Shown in pieces: positions 1-5,368 of a stretch of DNA of 5,566 bases (positions within the stretch are counted from its first letter, which is position 1; every line of letters starts with the position of its first letter). The translations under genes were made by a program, and so were the position numbers. The notes under the pieces are model-generated. The model did no database searches. It was not told the DNA's origin and saw only the letters and a list, made by a program, of their open reading frames with translations. This DNA is from Bacillota bacterium. GTDB lineage: Bacteria > Bacillota > Clostridia > Christensenellales > CAG-138. Where the stretch lies: contig JAEXTB010000221.1 of assembly GCA_023453725.1 (NCBI GenBank), positions 1-5,566 of the forward strand. The letters run 5' to 3'.

Positions 1-1010
1 AGATCATACGGGGCATATATGCCGTGGTCCGTCACCACGCCTGAAACTAGGTGCGGCGGCGTAATGTCAAACGCGGGGTAGTAGCCTTTGACACCTTCCA
101 TTGTGGTTTGGACGCCCATGGCCTGGAGCGTAAAAGAAGGATCGCGCATTTCAATGTGTACGCTGTTGAGATCGGGGTGACTTTTTTCCGGCACGCCGGT
201 CACAAAATAAGGAATACCTAAATATTTGGCCACGATTGCGATCTGGAATGTGCCCACCTTGTTCACCACATGCCCATCCATGCAGATGACGTCAGCGGCG
301 GAGGTGTATACGTCTATCTTTTCCTGCTGCATTGCAAACGCGGGCATATTGTCCGTAATCACCGTAGCGTCAAACCCCATATCGCATACGACGCTTGCGG
401 TCAGCCGCGCACCCTGAAAATAGGGGCGGGTCTCCGCGCAGTATACTTTCATGTCTTTGCCGCGCGCCCGCGCTGCCTTGAGCATCTGCCCCACAATCGT
501 CTCGCCGAAGCACTGGGTCAGCACCTTGCCGTTGTTTGGGATCATATCCACCAAGTACCCGGCGATGGTGGCCATTTTATCATATCTGCGGTTGTTGGTG
601 GCAATGGCGTGCGCCATAATCGCTGCGCTGACGTCCTCGCCAGAGAGAAGCGCCTCTTTTGCAGCTTCCAAACAGCCTGAGGTAATGCGCTGCATGCGGT
701 CCTTTGTCGTCGGCCGGGCGTTGGTGATGGTCGCCGCCGCACGCGTCAGATAGATTAGCTGCTCCTGTTCTCCCTTTTCCCGGCATTCGTAGGCAGCAAG
801 CGCCATACCCATGGCTCCTGCCGTGAACGGGCCTGCGCTTTGGGTGACCATATCGGTAATGGCCTTTGCCACCTCTTCATGCGTATGGCATGTGACATAC
901 TCCACCCTTGGGTAAATTCGCCGGTCCAATATCCAGACCTTGCCGCTATCGTACCATGCGATATTTTCGTATTGCAGCAGGAATGCAAGGCCGCTGTCGG
1001 AACGTTGCAT
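1..1010 (-). CDS. MtnA-family (methylthioribose-1-phosphate isomerase-like) sugar-phosphate isomerase, 3' end outside window
   Basis: The leftward frame is open for 336 codons from ATG at 1010 to the window edge. The start has AGGAGG nine bases upstream. Family landmarks: an N-terminal segment with LDRR (28-31), ARPTT (98-102), VLTQC with the candidate catalytic Cys167, ETRPYFQGARLTA (193-205), ITDNM (218-222), NKVGTF (250-255) and PAFDITP (312-318). The last is near the C-terminus of MtnA proteins, so only some 10-20 residues should be missing. Classical MtnA converts 5-methylthioribose 1-phosphate to the ribulose form in the cytosol for methionine salvage. Several usual active-site motifs differ: RGAPA is replaced by a QSAGPF-type stretch (57-62), THCN by TQCF, and NGD, which carries the catalytic Asp, by DGH (245-247). 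Family membership is firm; the exact substrate is not, and ribose 1-phosphate-type sugars are possible. It lies 86 bp downstream of the phosphorylase gene on the same strand, probably in one operon. Confidence 0.85.
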   Translation of the reverse strand, partial: MQRSDSGLAFLLQYENIAWYDSGKVWILDRRIYPRVEYVTCHTHEEVAKAITDMVTQSAGPFTAGAMGMALAAYECREKGEQEQLIYLTRAAATITNARPTTKDRMQRITSGCLEAAKEALLSGEDVSAAIMAHAIATNNRRYDKMATIAGYLVDMIPNNGKVLTQCFGETIVGQMLKAARARGKDMKVYCAETRPYFQGARLTASVVCDMGFDATVITDNMPAFAMQQEKIDVYTSAADVICMDGHVVNKVGTFQIAIVAKYLGIPYFVTGVPEKSHPDLNSVHIEMRDPSFTLQAMGVQTTMEGVKGYYPAFDITPPHLVSGVVTDHGIYAPYD

Positions 1011-1059
1011 GTGTAAAAACCTCCTAAGTATGAATTGGGCTGCGACAAGCCCGTTATAG

Positions 1060-1074
1060 CGCGGCATATCCGCG
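1060..1074 (-). other. Small intercistronic hairpin between the phosphorylase and MtnA-like genes
   Basis: CGCGG and CCGCG form a 5-bp stem around a 5-base loop in the 86-bp gap. No T-run follows, so it does not look like a terminator, and co-transcription of the two genes remains the simplest reading. It may be chance or a processing or stability element. The rest of the gap holds only the ribosome binding site of the downstream gene. Confidence 0.3.
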
Positions 1075-1096
1075 TGGGATACAGCTGCGCTTCCCT

Positions 1097-1912
1097 CTAC
1101 AGGCGGCTGATGATCTCCCGTACATATTGCCGGAGCGGCAGGGCCACACGGTCGGCCGCCTCGTCCATTTCGTGCGTGGTGATGGGCTGGTCTAACACCC
1201 CTGCCGCCATGTTCACCATGAGAGAGAGTGCGAGCACGGGAAGGCCGCAGTGCGCGGCGGTCAGTGCTTCCGTGACGGTTGACATGCCCACCGCATCGGC
1301 GCCCAATATGCGCGCCGCGCGGATTTCCGCGGGTGTTTCAAAGTGCGGGCCAACGAAGAACTGGTAGACGCCCTCGTGTACTGTTAAGGGGGATGTCTTT
1401 GCGCAGTCCTTTGCAAGTGCCCGCAAAGATTTTGTATACACATCGCAAAGGTCAAAGAAGCGCGTGCCAAACTCGGGAATGTTTTTGCCGCGCATCGGGC
1501 TTGCGCCGGTGAGGTTGATATGATCCTTTATAATCATGACGTCCCCCACATGATACGCGGTGTTCACCGCCCCCGCGGCGTTTGTGAGTATGACTGTTTT
1601 TACGCCCAACAGTTCAAATAAGCGCACCGGCAGCGCGAGCTGCTCGTAGGAATATCCTTCATAATAATGGAACCGGCCGGACATGCAGATGACCTTTTTC
1701 CCTGCAAGTGTACCCAGTATCAGCTTGCCCGCATGGGTGGGCGCTGTGGAAAGCAGGAAATTTGGAATATCTGCGTATGGAATTTCCACGGCGTCCTCAA
1801 TCTCCTGTGCAAGCAGGCCAAGGGCGGTACCCAATATCATTGCCACTTCCGGAACAAAATCAATTTTGCTTTTGACATACTGCGCGCTTTGTTGATAACT
1901 TGCGTATTCCAT
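1097..1912 (-). CDS. punA: Purine nucleoside phosphorylase, trimeric (PNP-I, PunA-type)
   Basis: This 271-residue protein has the normal length for the trimeric cytosolic enzyme, which uses phosphate to split inosine, guanosine and their deoxy forms into base plus (deoxy)ribose 1-phosphate. Visible motifs: phosphate loop ILGTALG (26-32), THAGKL with His60, GRFHYYEGY (79-87), LTNAAGAVN (109-117), GPHFETPAEIRAARILGADAVGMSTV (188-213) and LMVNMAAG with Asn234. Glu192 and Asn234 match the residues that select 6-oxopurines in human PNP (Glu201, Asn243). An Asp at the latter site would have suggested methylthioadenosine phosphorylase. The phosphate-loop Ser is Thr29 here, a conservative change. The start at 1912 is preceded by a GAAAGGAAG ribosome binding site and fits the family N-terminus. 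It is the first gene of a leftward unit with the MtnA-like gene and has a strong promoter at about 1973-2000. The symbol follows Bacillus usage. Confidence 0.95.
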   Translation of the reverse strand: MEYASYQQSAQYVKSKIDFVPEVAMILGTALGLLAQEIEDAVEIPYADIPNFLLSTAPTHAGKLILGTLAGKKVICMSGRFHYYEGYSYEQLALPVRLFELLGVKTVILTNAAGAVNTAYHVGDVMIIKDHINLTGASPMRGKNIPEFGTRFFDLCDVYTKSLRALAKDCAKTSPLTVHEGVYQFFVGPHFETPAEIRAARILGADAVGMSTVTEALTAAHCGLPVLALSLMVNMAAGVLDQPITTHEMDEAADRVALPLRQYVREIISRL

Positions 1913-1972
1913 ATAAAAGGCTTCCTTTCATCGAAGATGTGCTTTATAGGGAAAAATGTGGGCTTTCTTTTC

Positions 1973-2000
1973 ATAGTATCACACAAGCGGTTTGTGTCAA
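1973..2000 (-). promoter_or_regulatory. Sigma-A type promoter of the phosphorylase operon
   Basis: Read leftward, an exact TTGACA -35 box (2000-1995) is followed by a 16-bp spacer and TACTAT (1978-1973). A TG one base before the -10 makes it an extended -10 promoter. Transcription would start near 1966, leaving a leader of about 54 nt before the ATG at 1912, which is too short for a purine riboswitch. The spacer is filled by an inverted repeat listed separately. Confidence 0.75.
1981..1997. promoter_or_regulatory. Operator-like inverted repeat in the promoter spacer
   Basis: ACACAA and TTGTGT form perfect 6-bp arms around a 5-bp centre. The element lies between the -35 and -10 boxes of the phosphorylase promoter and overlaps the first bases of the -35. 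A protein bound here would block RNA polymerase, so repressor control is the natural inference. No regulator family is recognised from this sequence. Confidence 0.5.
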
Positions 2001-2069
2001 CGCATACAGGGCAGGAGCATTCAAAACACCCCTATATTTGCGTAATTCCGCGATAAATGTCGGTTTGTG
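1988..2069 (+). repeat. 9-bp direct repeat CGGTTTGTG shared by the two divergent promoters
   Basis: CGGTTTGTG occurs at 1988-1996, inside the right arm of the operator-like repeat, and again at 2061-2069, 10 bp upstream of the -35 box of the rightward promoter. Copies are 73 bp apart start to start. This could mean that one regulator touches both promoters of the divergent region. The second copy lacks the matching left arm, so it would be a half-site only. Confidence 0.35.
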
Positions 2070-2079
2070 CATTTTAAAG

Positions 2080-2108
2080 TTTACAATTTTTTAATGCCTA
2101 GGTATACT
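2080..2108 (+). promoter_or_regulatory. Sigma-A type promoter of the GGDEF/EAL-like membrane protein gene
   Basis: TTTACA (2080-2085) and TATACT (2103-2108) are separated by the ideal 17 bp and each matches five of six consensus bases. The predicted transcription start near 2115 lies downstream of the in-frame GTG at 2067 and ATG at 2094, so those cannot be start codons on this transcript. It supports the ATG at 2157, with a leader of about 42 nt. Confidence 0.7.
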
Positions 2109-2156
2109 CAAAAAAGAAGCCAATATCAGACAAGCGCAGCTTATGCGGGAGGCACA

Positions 2157-4088
2157 ATGGATTGGAACTATGTCCCTGAGCTGATCGCAATCGTCGTGCT
2201 CGGGATTCTGCTTGCGTTCCATCGTAAAACGGCACTCATACGCACCAAACGGGACAAGCTGTTTGTGCGTTGTATTATTACGGCCATTATCACGGCCATG
2301 ATCAACGTGTTGTCCGTCATTGCCATCATCCATTCCGAAGCGCTTCCTTCGTGGATTCCGTGGCTGTTCAGCGACCTGTTCTTTTGCATTATTGTCGCCA
2401 TGGTCATAGCGTTTGGCCGGTATTGGCTGCATATTGTCTATGAAGACGCACCGGCAAATGCCTTCCATCGGTTTTGTACGGGAGTGGGGTATGCGGGGGT
2501 CGCCATCATGGTGATCGCAACCATAGCCAACCGGTTTACCCCTATTCTCTATTCGTTCAGTGCGCAGATGGAGTATGTGCGTGAAGCGTTCAATCGTCTG
2601 CCGTTCTACCTGTCAATGGTATATATCATATGCGGTCTTATTGCGCTTTCCATGCAATGGAAGAACCTTTCTAGACCCACGCGGCCGGCTCTGGTTACGG
2701 CGCCTGCTTCTTTGATCCCTTTTATGATTATCGGCAACTCTTTGCCCAATATACAGGTGCAGGGTACGGCGTTTATGGTAAGCCTGCTTATGCTGTACTT
2801 AAGCTTCCACAGCAATGCCTCCACCTATGATACGCTCACGGGCAGCTATAATCTCGATTCGTTTTATGTAGCGCTGCACCGCCAGTACCTCGCAATGCCG
2901 CCGCGCGCCTTTATATTGTTTTCCTGGCAGAATTATAATGTCATACGTAGCGAGTACGGGCACCAGATTGCGGATGACATCATCAGGGCAGCCGCAACGT
3001 ACCTCAAACAGATCTACGGGCAGCAAAACGTTTATCGCATAGCGGAGGATCAGTTCGTTTGCGCAATGTTGGAGCATGTGGGGTACCGCAGCATGGAGGA
3101 AGCGTACGAACACCTCAATGCGGACTGGCTTTCGGGCAGGGTGCTCTGCAGGCTTGATTTTTGTGTGTCTTATTACGAGGCGCTGCCCTCCAGAATTTGC
3201 GAGCAGGATGTCCTTTGCTATCTCGAGTATGGCATAGAACAGGCCAACCAGGGCGGAAACACGGGCATTGTCGCCTGCTCTGAGGAGCTGCTTCACGCGT
3301 ATGCCTGCGAGCGGGAAATTATCGCCGCTCTCAAAGATGCCATTAAAAACGGAACCTTTTCGCTCAACATTAATCCGATCCTAAAAATCCAGGGCGCAAC
3401 CCGCAAGCTTTTTGGTGCGGACTGCGGCATCGGCTTCCAATTGGAAGGATGCGATTCCTATCCGGAGGAACAGATCATGCAGGTGGCGGAAAAATTCAAC
3501 CTGCTAAACCCCATCAGCGAGCTGTTGCTTCGCCGGGCCTGTGCGTTTCAGCGGCAGCTGAACACACTGGGCATGGGAGAGATTGTGCTGTTCTGTGAAA
3601 TCACGCGCACGCAGCTGCTTTCTGAAAGCATCATCCAGCGTGTTATCAACATCATCGAGGAAGAGCACGCAGATATCCGCTGTATCAAGCTGCAGCTTTC
3701 AGGCCAATCTGTGGATTTGGGGCCGCGTGTACGGGAAAACCTGCTTCAGCTAAGTCGGAGGGGTGTCGGCGTCTGCCTGAAAGACACCGCGCGCAGCAAT
3801 ATGGATGACCTTTTGACTACGCCATTTTCCTACGTGAAGCTCAATGAGGCCGAGCTTTTCGCCATGGGGCTGTCGGTACGGCTCAATGCGTTCTTCCGCC
3901 TTGCCATCAAATTCTTTGAACAGTTCAATACCATTGTGGTTGCGGGAAACGTTGTGTCTTCAGAACATATTCAATATCTGGAATCCCATGGGTTTTACCA
4001 TATGCAGGGGCCGGGTGTGATGCCGCGCATGCAGCAGGATGAATTTGTGCGGAGGCTCAAAGAGGAACGCACGCGTTCCGCCTGCTAA
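2157..4088 (+). CDS. Seven-helix membrane protein with degenerate GGDEF and EAL domains
   Basis: This is a 643-residue protein from ATG 2157, chosen because GGGAGG lies 4 bases upstream and the promoter sits inside the longer in-frame extension. About seven hydrophobic helices fill residues 6-218. A GGDEF-like fold follows from about 222, with an intact DTLTG entry (225-229), but the GGDEF signature reads AEDQF (296-300). An EAL-like domain spans about 386-631. Its landmarks are all altered: the EAL region reads ADCGIGF (420-426), the usual NVS-type site reads EIT (481-483), the ExTE site reads LQLSG (512-516), DDFG is replaced by KDTA (542-545), and AEGVE reads AGNVV (596-600). QGPGVMP (617-623) keeps the shape of the terminal QGY..P motif. 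Active domains of these families make or break c-di-GMP at the inner membrane face; with the acidic metal-binding residues lost, catalysis is unlikely. A sensor, binding or scaffold role is an inference. The gene is monocistronic, ending at a terminator. Confidence 0.85.
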   Translation: MDWNYVPELIAIVVLGILLAFHRKTALIRTKRDKLFVRCIITAIITAMINVLSVIAIIHSEALPSWIPWLFSDLFFCIIVAMVIAFGRYWLHIVYEDAPANAFHRFCTGVGYAGVAIMVIATIANRFTPILYSFSAQMEYVREAFNRLPFYLSMVYIICGLIALSMQWKNLSRPTRPALVTAPASLIPFMIIGNSLPNIQVQGTAFMVSLLMLYLSFHSNASTYDTLTGSYNLDSFYVALHRQYLAMPPRAFILFSWQNYNVIRSEYGHQIADDIIRAAATYLKQIYGQQNVYRIAEDQFVCAMLEHVGYRSMEEAYEHLNADWLSGRVLCRLDFCVSYYEALPSRICEQDVLCYLEYGIEQANQGGNTGIVACSEELLHAYACEREIIAALKDAIKNGTFSLNINPILKIQGATRKLFGADCGIGFQLEGCDSYPEEQIMQVAEKFNLLNPISELLLRRACAFQRQLNTLGMGEIVLFCEITRTQLLSESIIQRVINIIEEEHADIRCIKLQLSGQSVDLGPRVRENLLQLSRRGVGVCLKDTARSNMDDLLTTPFSYVKLNEAELFAMGLSVRLNAFFRLAIKFFEQFNTIVVAGNVVSSEHIQYLESHGFYHMQGPGVMPRMQQDEFVRRLKEERTRSAC

Positions 4089-4105
4089 AGCGTAATAATG
4101 AACAT

Positions 4106-4147
4106 AAAAAATGCCCCCTGTTTGATCAAACAGGAGGCGCTTTTTTT
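4106..4147. terminator. Bidirectional intrinsic terminator between convergent genes
   Basis: The stem runs 4113-4138 with a perfectly symmetric core CCTGTTTGATCAAACAGG plus an outer GCC/GGC clamp and one C-A mismatch. Seven T follow on the right (4141-4147), ending the membrane protein transcript. Six A precede on the left (4106-4111), which read as a U-run for the leftward carbamate kinase transcript. One hairpin therefore serves both genes, starting 24 bp after one stop codon and 15 bp after the other. Confidence 0.92.
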
Positions 4148-4153
4148 ACAGTA

Positions 4154-5068
4154 CTACTTTCCGATAATACGGGTACCGGTCTGCCCGTTGATGGCTTCAC
4201 GCGCCTTCTGCAGCAGCGTGATGAGCGCTTCGCGTCCGGGCTTGGAGGCTGCAAACTCCACCGCCGCCTGTACCTTGGGCAGCATGGAGCCGGGGGCGAA
4301 GTGGCCCTCCTGAATCAGCGCTTCGGCTTCGTCTGCCGAAATCTGATCCAACCATTGCTGATCCGGTGTGTTATAGCGGATGGCGACCTTCTCTACCGCG
4401 GTGAGAATAATCAACAGGTCGGCATTGAGCTCTTTTGCCAGCACGCAGCTTGCAAAGTCCTTATCAATGACTGCACCCATCCCCTTTAAGTGGCCGTTTT
4501 CCTGCTCCATTACCGGGATACCGCCGCCGCCGCCGGCAATGACGATCTGGCCGGCCTCAAGCAGTGCGCGGATGGTCTCAATTTCCACAATGCGCTGCGG
4601 ACGCGGGGAAGCGACAACACGGCGATAACCCCGGCCGGCATCCTCCATCACGGCGTATCCCGCGGCTGCAAGCTCATCAGCTTCCATTTTGGACAGGAAG
4701 CGGCCAATGGGCTTGGTGGGTTTTTTGAATGCGGGGTCGTTTGCATCCACGACTACCTGCGTAATTACGGTAGAAGCGGGTTTCTGGATGCCCCTGTGCA
4801 GCAGTTCCTCGCGCAGGGCGTTCTGCAGATCGTATCCAATATAGGCCTGGCTCATGGCCACGCACATGGAAAGCGGGATGCTCTGGCTTTCCATCGCCAG
4901 GTTGATCATACCCACCTGGGGGCCGTTGCCGTGTGAAATCACCACGTCATGACCCTGCTCAATCAAGTTTGCTATTGCAACGGACGTGACCTTTACCGCT
5001 TCCATTTGCTCCTTGAGGTTGTTGCCCAAGGCGTTGCCACCCAAAGCAATGACGATACGCTTGCCCAT
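4154..5068 (-). CDS. arcC: Carbamate kinase
   Basis: This 304-residue protein is close to the usual 310. It catalyses the reversible transfer of phosphate from carbamoyl phosphate to ADP, giving ATP, CO2 and ammonia. It is the last, energy-yielding step of fermentative arginine, citrulline, agmatine or purine/allantoin breakdown in the cytosol. Amino acid kinase landmarks: ALGGNALG (8-15), VISHGNGPQVG (43-53, family signature), KKPTKPIGRF (115-124), glycine loop GGGGGIP (179-185), IDKD with Lys203 and SMLPKV with Lys265. These two lysines match the ATP/phosphate-contacting lysines of the Enterococcus enzyme. The ATG at 5068 is preceded by AAGGAG six bases upstream. A longer in-frame reading back to 5158 has no ribosome site and would lie in the leader. 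No ornithine carbamoyltransferase or deiminase gene is in the window, so the pathway it serves is unknown. Confidence 0.95.
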   Translation of the reverse strand: MGKRIVIALGGNALGNNLKEQMEAVKVTSVAIANLIEQGHDVVISHGNGPQVGMINLAMESQSIPLSMCVAMSQAYIGYDLQNALREELLHRGIQKPASTVITQVVVDANDPAFKKPTKPIGRFLSKMEADELAAAGYAVMEDAGRGYRRVVASPRPQRIVEIETIRALLEAGQIVIAGGGGGIPVMEQENGHLKGMGAVIDKDFASCVLAKELNADLLIILTAVEKVAIRYNTPDQQWLDQISADEAEALIQEGHFAPGSMLPKVQAAVEFAASKPGREALITLLQKAREAINGQTGTRIIGK

Positions 5069-5119
5069 TGTTTTCTCCTTCCGGCAATATGCTGTTATTT
5101 CATGCGGAATGTACAGTTC

Positions 5120-5137
5120 CATGGCGCCGTTGCCATG
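5120..5137 (-). other. Leader hairpin upstream of carbamate kinase
   Basis: CATGGC and GCCATG form a perfect 6-bp stem with a 6-base loop, 51 bases before the start codon and inside the predicted leader of about 100 nt. CATGCGG also occurs twice, at 5101-5107 and 5134-5140, 33 bp apart start to start. No known riboswitch or T-box was recognised. The hairpin could affect mRNA stability or be an operator in DNA, or be chance. Confidence 0.3.
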
Positions 5138-5176
5138 CGGTTTCATTGCCTTTATCATACCATACCCGCTATTCGG

Positions 5177-5204
5177 ATTCTACTGGTCTGCACCCAAAAA
5201 TCAA
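5177..5204 (-). promoter_or_regulatory. Probable promoter of carbamate kinase with AT-rich upstream element
   Basis: Read leftward, TTGATT (5204-5199), a 16-bp spacer and TAGAAT (5182-5177) resemble a sigma-A promoter, with 4 of 6 and 5 of 6 matches. Immediately upstream, 5205-5234 is almost pure A/T, as in UP elements that bind the polymerase alpha subunit. The start would lie near 5170. A second candidate is the extended -10 TGGTATGAT at 5162-5154, which lacks a good -35. Confidence 0.5.
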
Positions 5205-5237
5205 AATTTATTTTTTATAACTAAAAATTTTTTTGAT
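5200..5237. repeat. AT-rich patch with inverted ATCAAAA/TTTTGAT arms
   Basis: ATCAAAA (5200-5206) and TTTTGAT (5231-5237) are inverted 7-bp arms flanking 24 bp of A/T-dominated sequence between two divergent genes. It contrasts sharply with the GC-richer coding DNA. The most likely role is an upstream promoter element or bent DNA for one or both genes. No T-run terminator geometry is seen. Confidence 0.35.
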
Positions 5238-5242
5238 GAATA

Positions 5243-5270
5243 TTGACGAATATGTGAAAAGTCCTATCTA
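5243..5270 (+). promoter_or_regulatory. Weak candidate promoter of the flavoprotein-type gene
   Basis: TTGACG (5243-5248) matches five of six -35 bases; 16 bp later TATCTA (5265-5270) is only a three-of-six -10 match. TATATT at 5327-5332 is a better -10 but lacks a good -35. One of the two probably serves the gene starting at 5369, but the sequence does not settle which. Confidence 0.3.
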
Positions 5271-5322
5271 AGCAATCCTGTTAAGGGGTAGACATTCATT
5301 TTTATCATAGTCGCCTCGTCCG

Positions 5323-5334
5323 ACAATATATTGT
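5323..5334. promoter_or_regulatory. Perfect 12-bp palindrome ACAATATATTGT upstream of the flavoprotein gene
   Basis: The palindrome lies 34 bp before the ATG at 5369 and covers the possible TATATT -10 box, a typical repressor-site position. TTGTGT begins within it at 5331 and recurs at 5346-5351, 15 bp apart. The same hexamer forms one arm of the operator-like repeat at 1981-1997. No regulator is identified. Confidence 0.35.
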
Positions 5335-5368
5335 GTATTGAATAGTTGTGTTGGGGGAAGGGCGTAAA

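Noticed and set aside
270..753. Rightward open frames opposite the MtnA-like gene
   Set aside because: The leftward frame is open over the whole 1010 bases and encodes a recognisable protein with a good ribosome site. The rightward frames are overlapping shadows without family motifs.
1060..1074. Terminator between the phosphorylase and MtnA-like genes
   Set aside because: The stem is only 5 bp and no T-run follows in the direction of transcription.
1097..1912. Methylthioadenosine phosphorylase instead of purine nucleoside phosphorylase
   Set aside because: The MtnA-like neighbour made this tempting, but Asn234 in LMVNMAAG and Glu192 in FETPAE fit 6-oxopurine specificity. An Asp at the Asn position would be expected for methylthioadenosine phosphorylase.
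1913..1972. Possible purine riboswitch ahead of the phosphorylase gene
   Set aside because: The predicted leader is only about 54 nt, shorter than a purine aptamer, and shows no three-way junction or conserved core. A small CATC/GATG hairpin at 1929-1939 is not enough.
1667..2056. 129-residue rightward open frame crossing the phosphorylase start and promoter
   Set aside because: It runs antisense through the conserved phosphorylase coding sequence and through the promoter, with no ribosome site or recognisable features.
2799..3296. 165-residue leftward open frame inside the membrane protein gene
   Set aside because: It is antisense to the GGDEF-like domain, which has clear protein-level motifs in the forward frame.
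4518..4534. CCG repeat resembling a microsatellite
   Set aside because: It is the codon run for the conserved glycine loop GGGGGIP of carbamate kinase, so protein constraint explains it.
4490..4936. 148-residue rightward open frame opposite carbamate kinase
   Set aside because: It is antisense to a clearly recognised gene, has no family features, and its composition mirrors the codon structure of the other strand.
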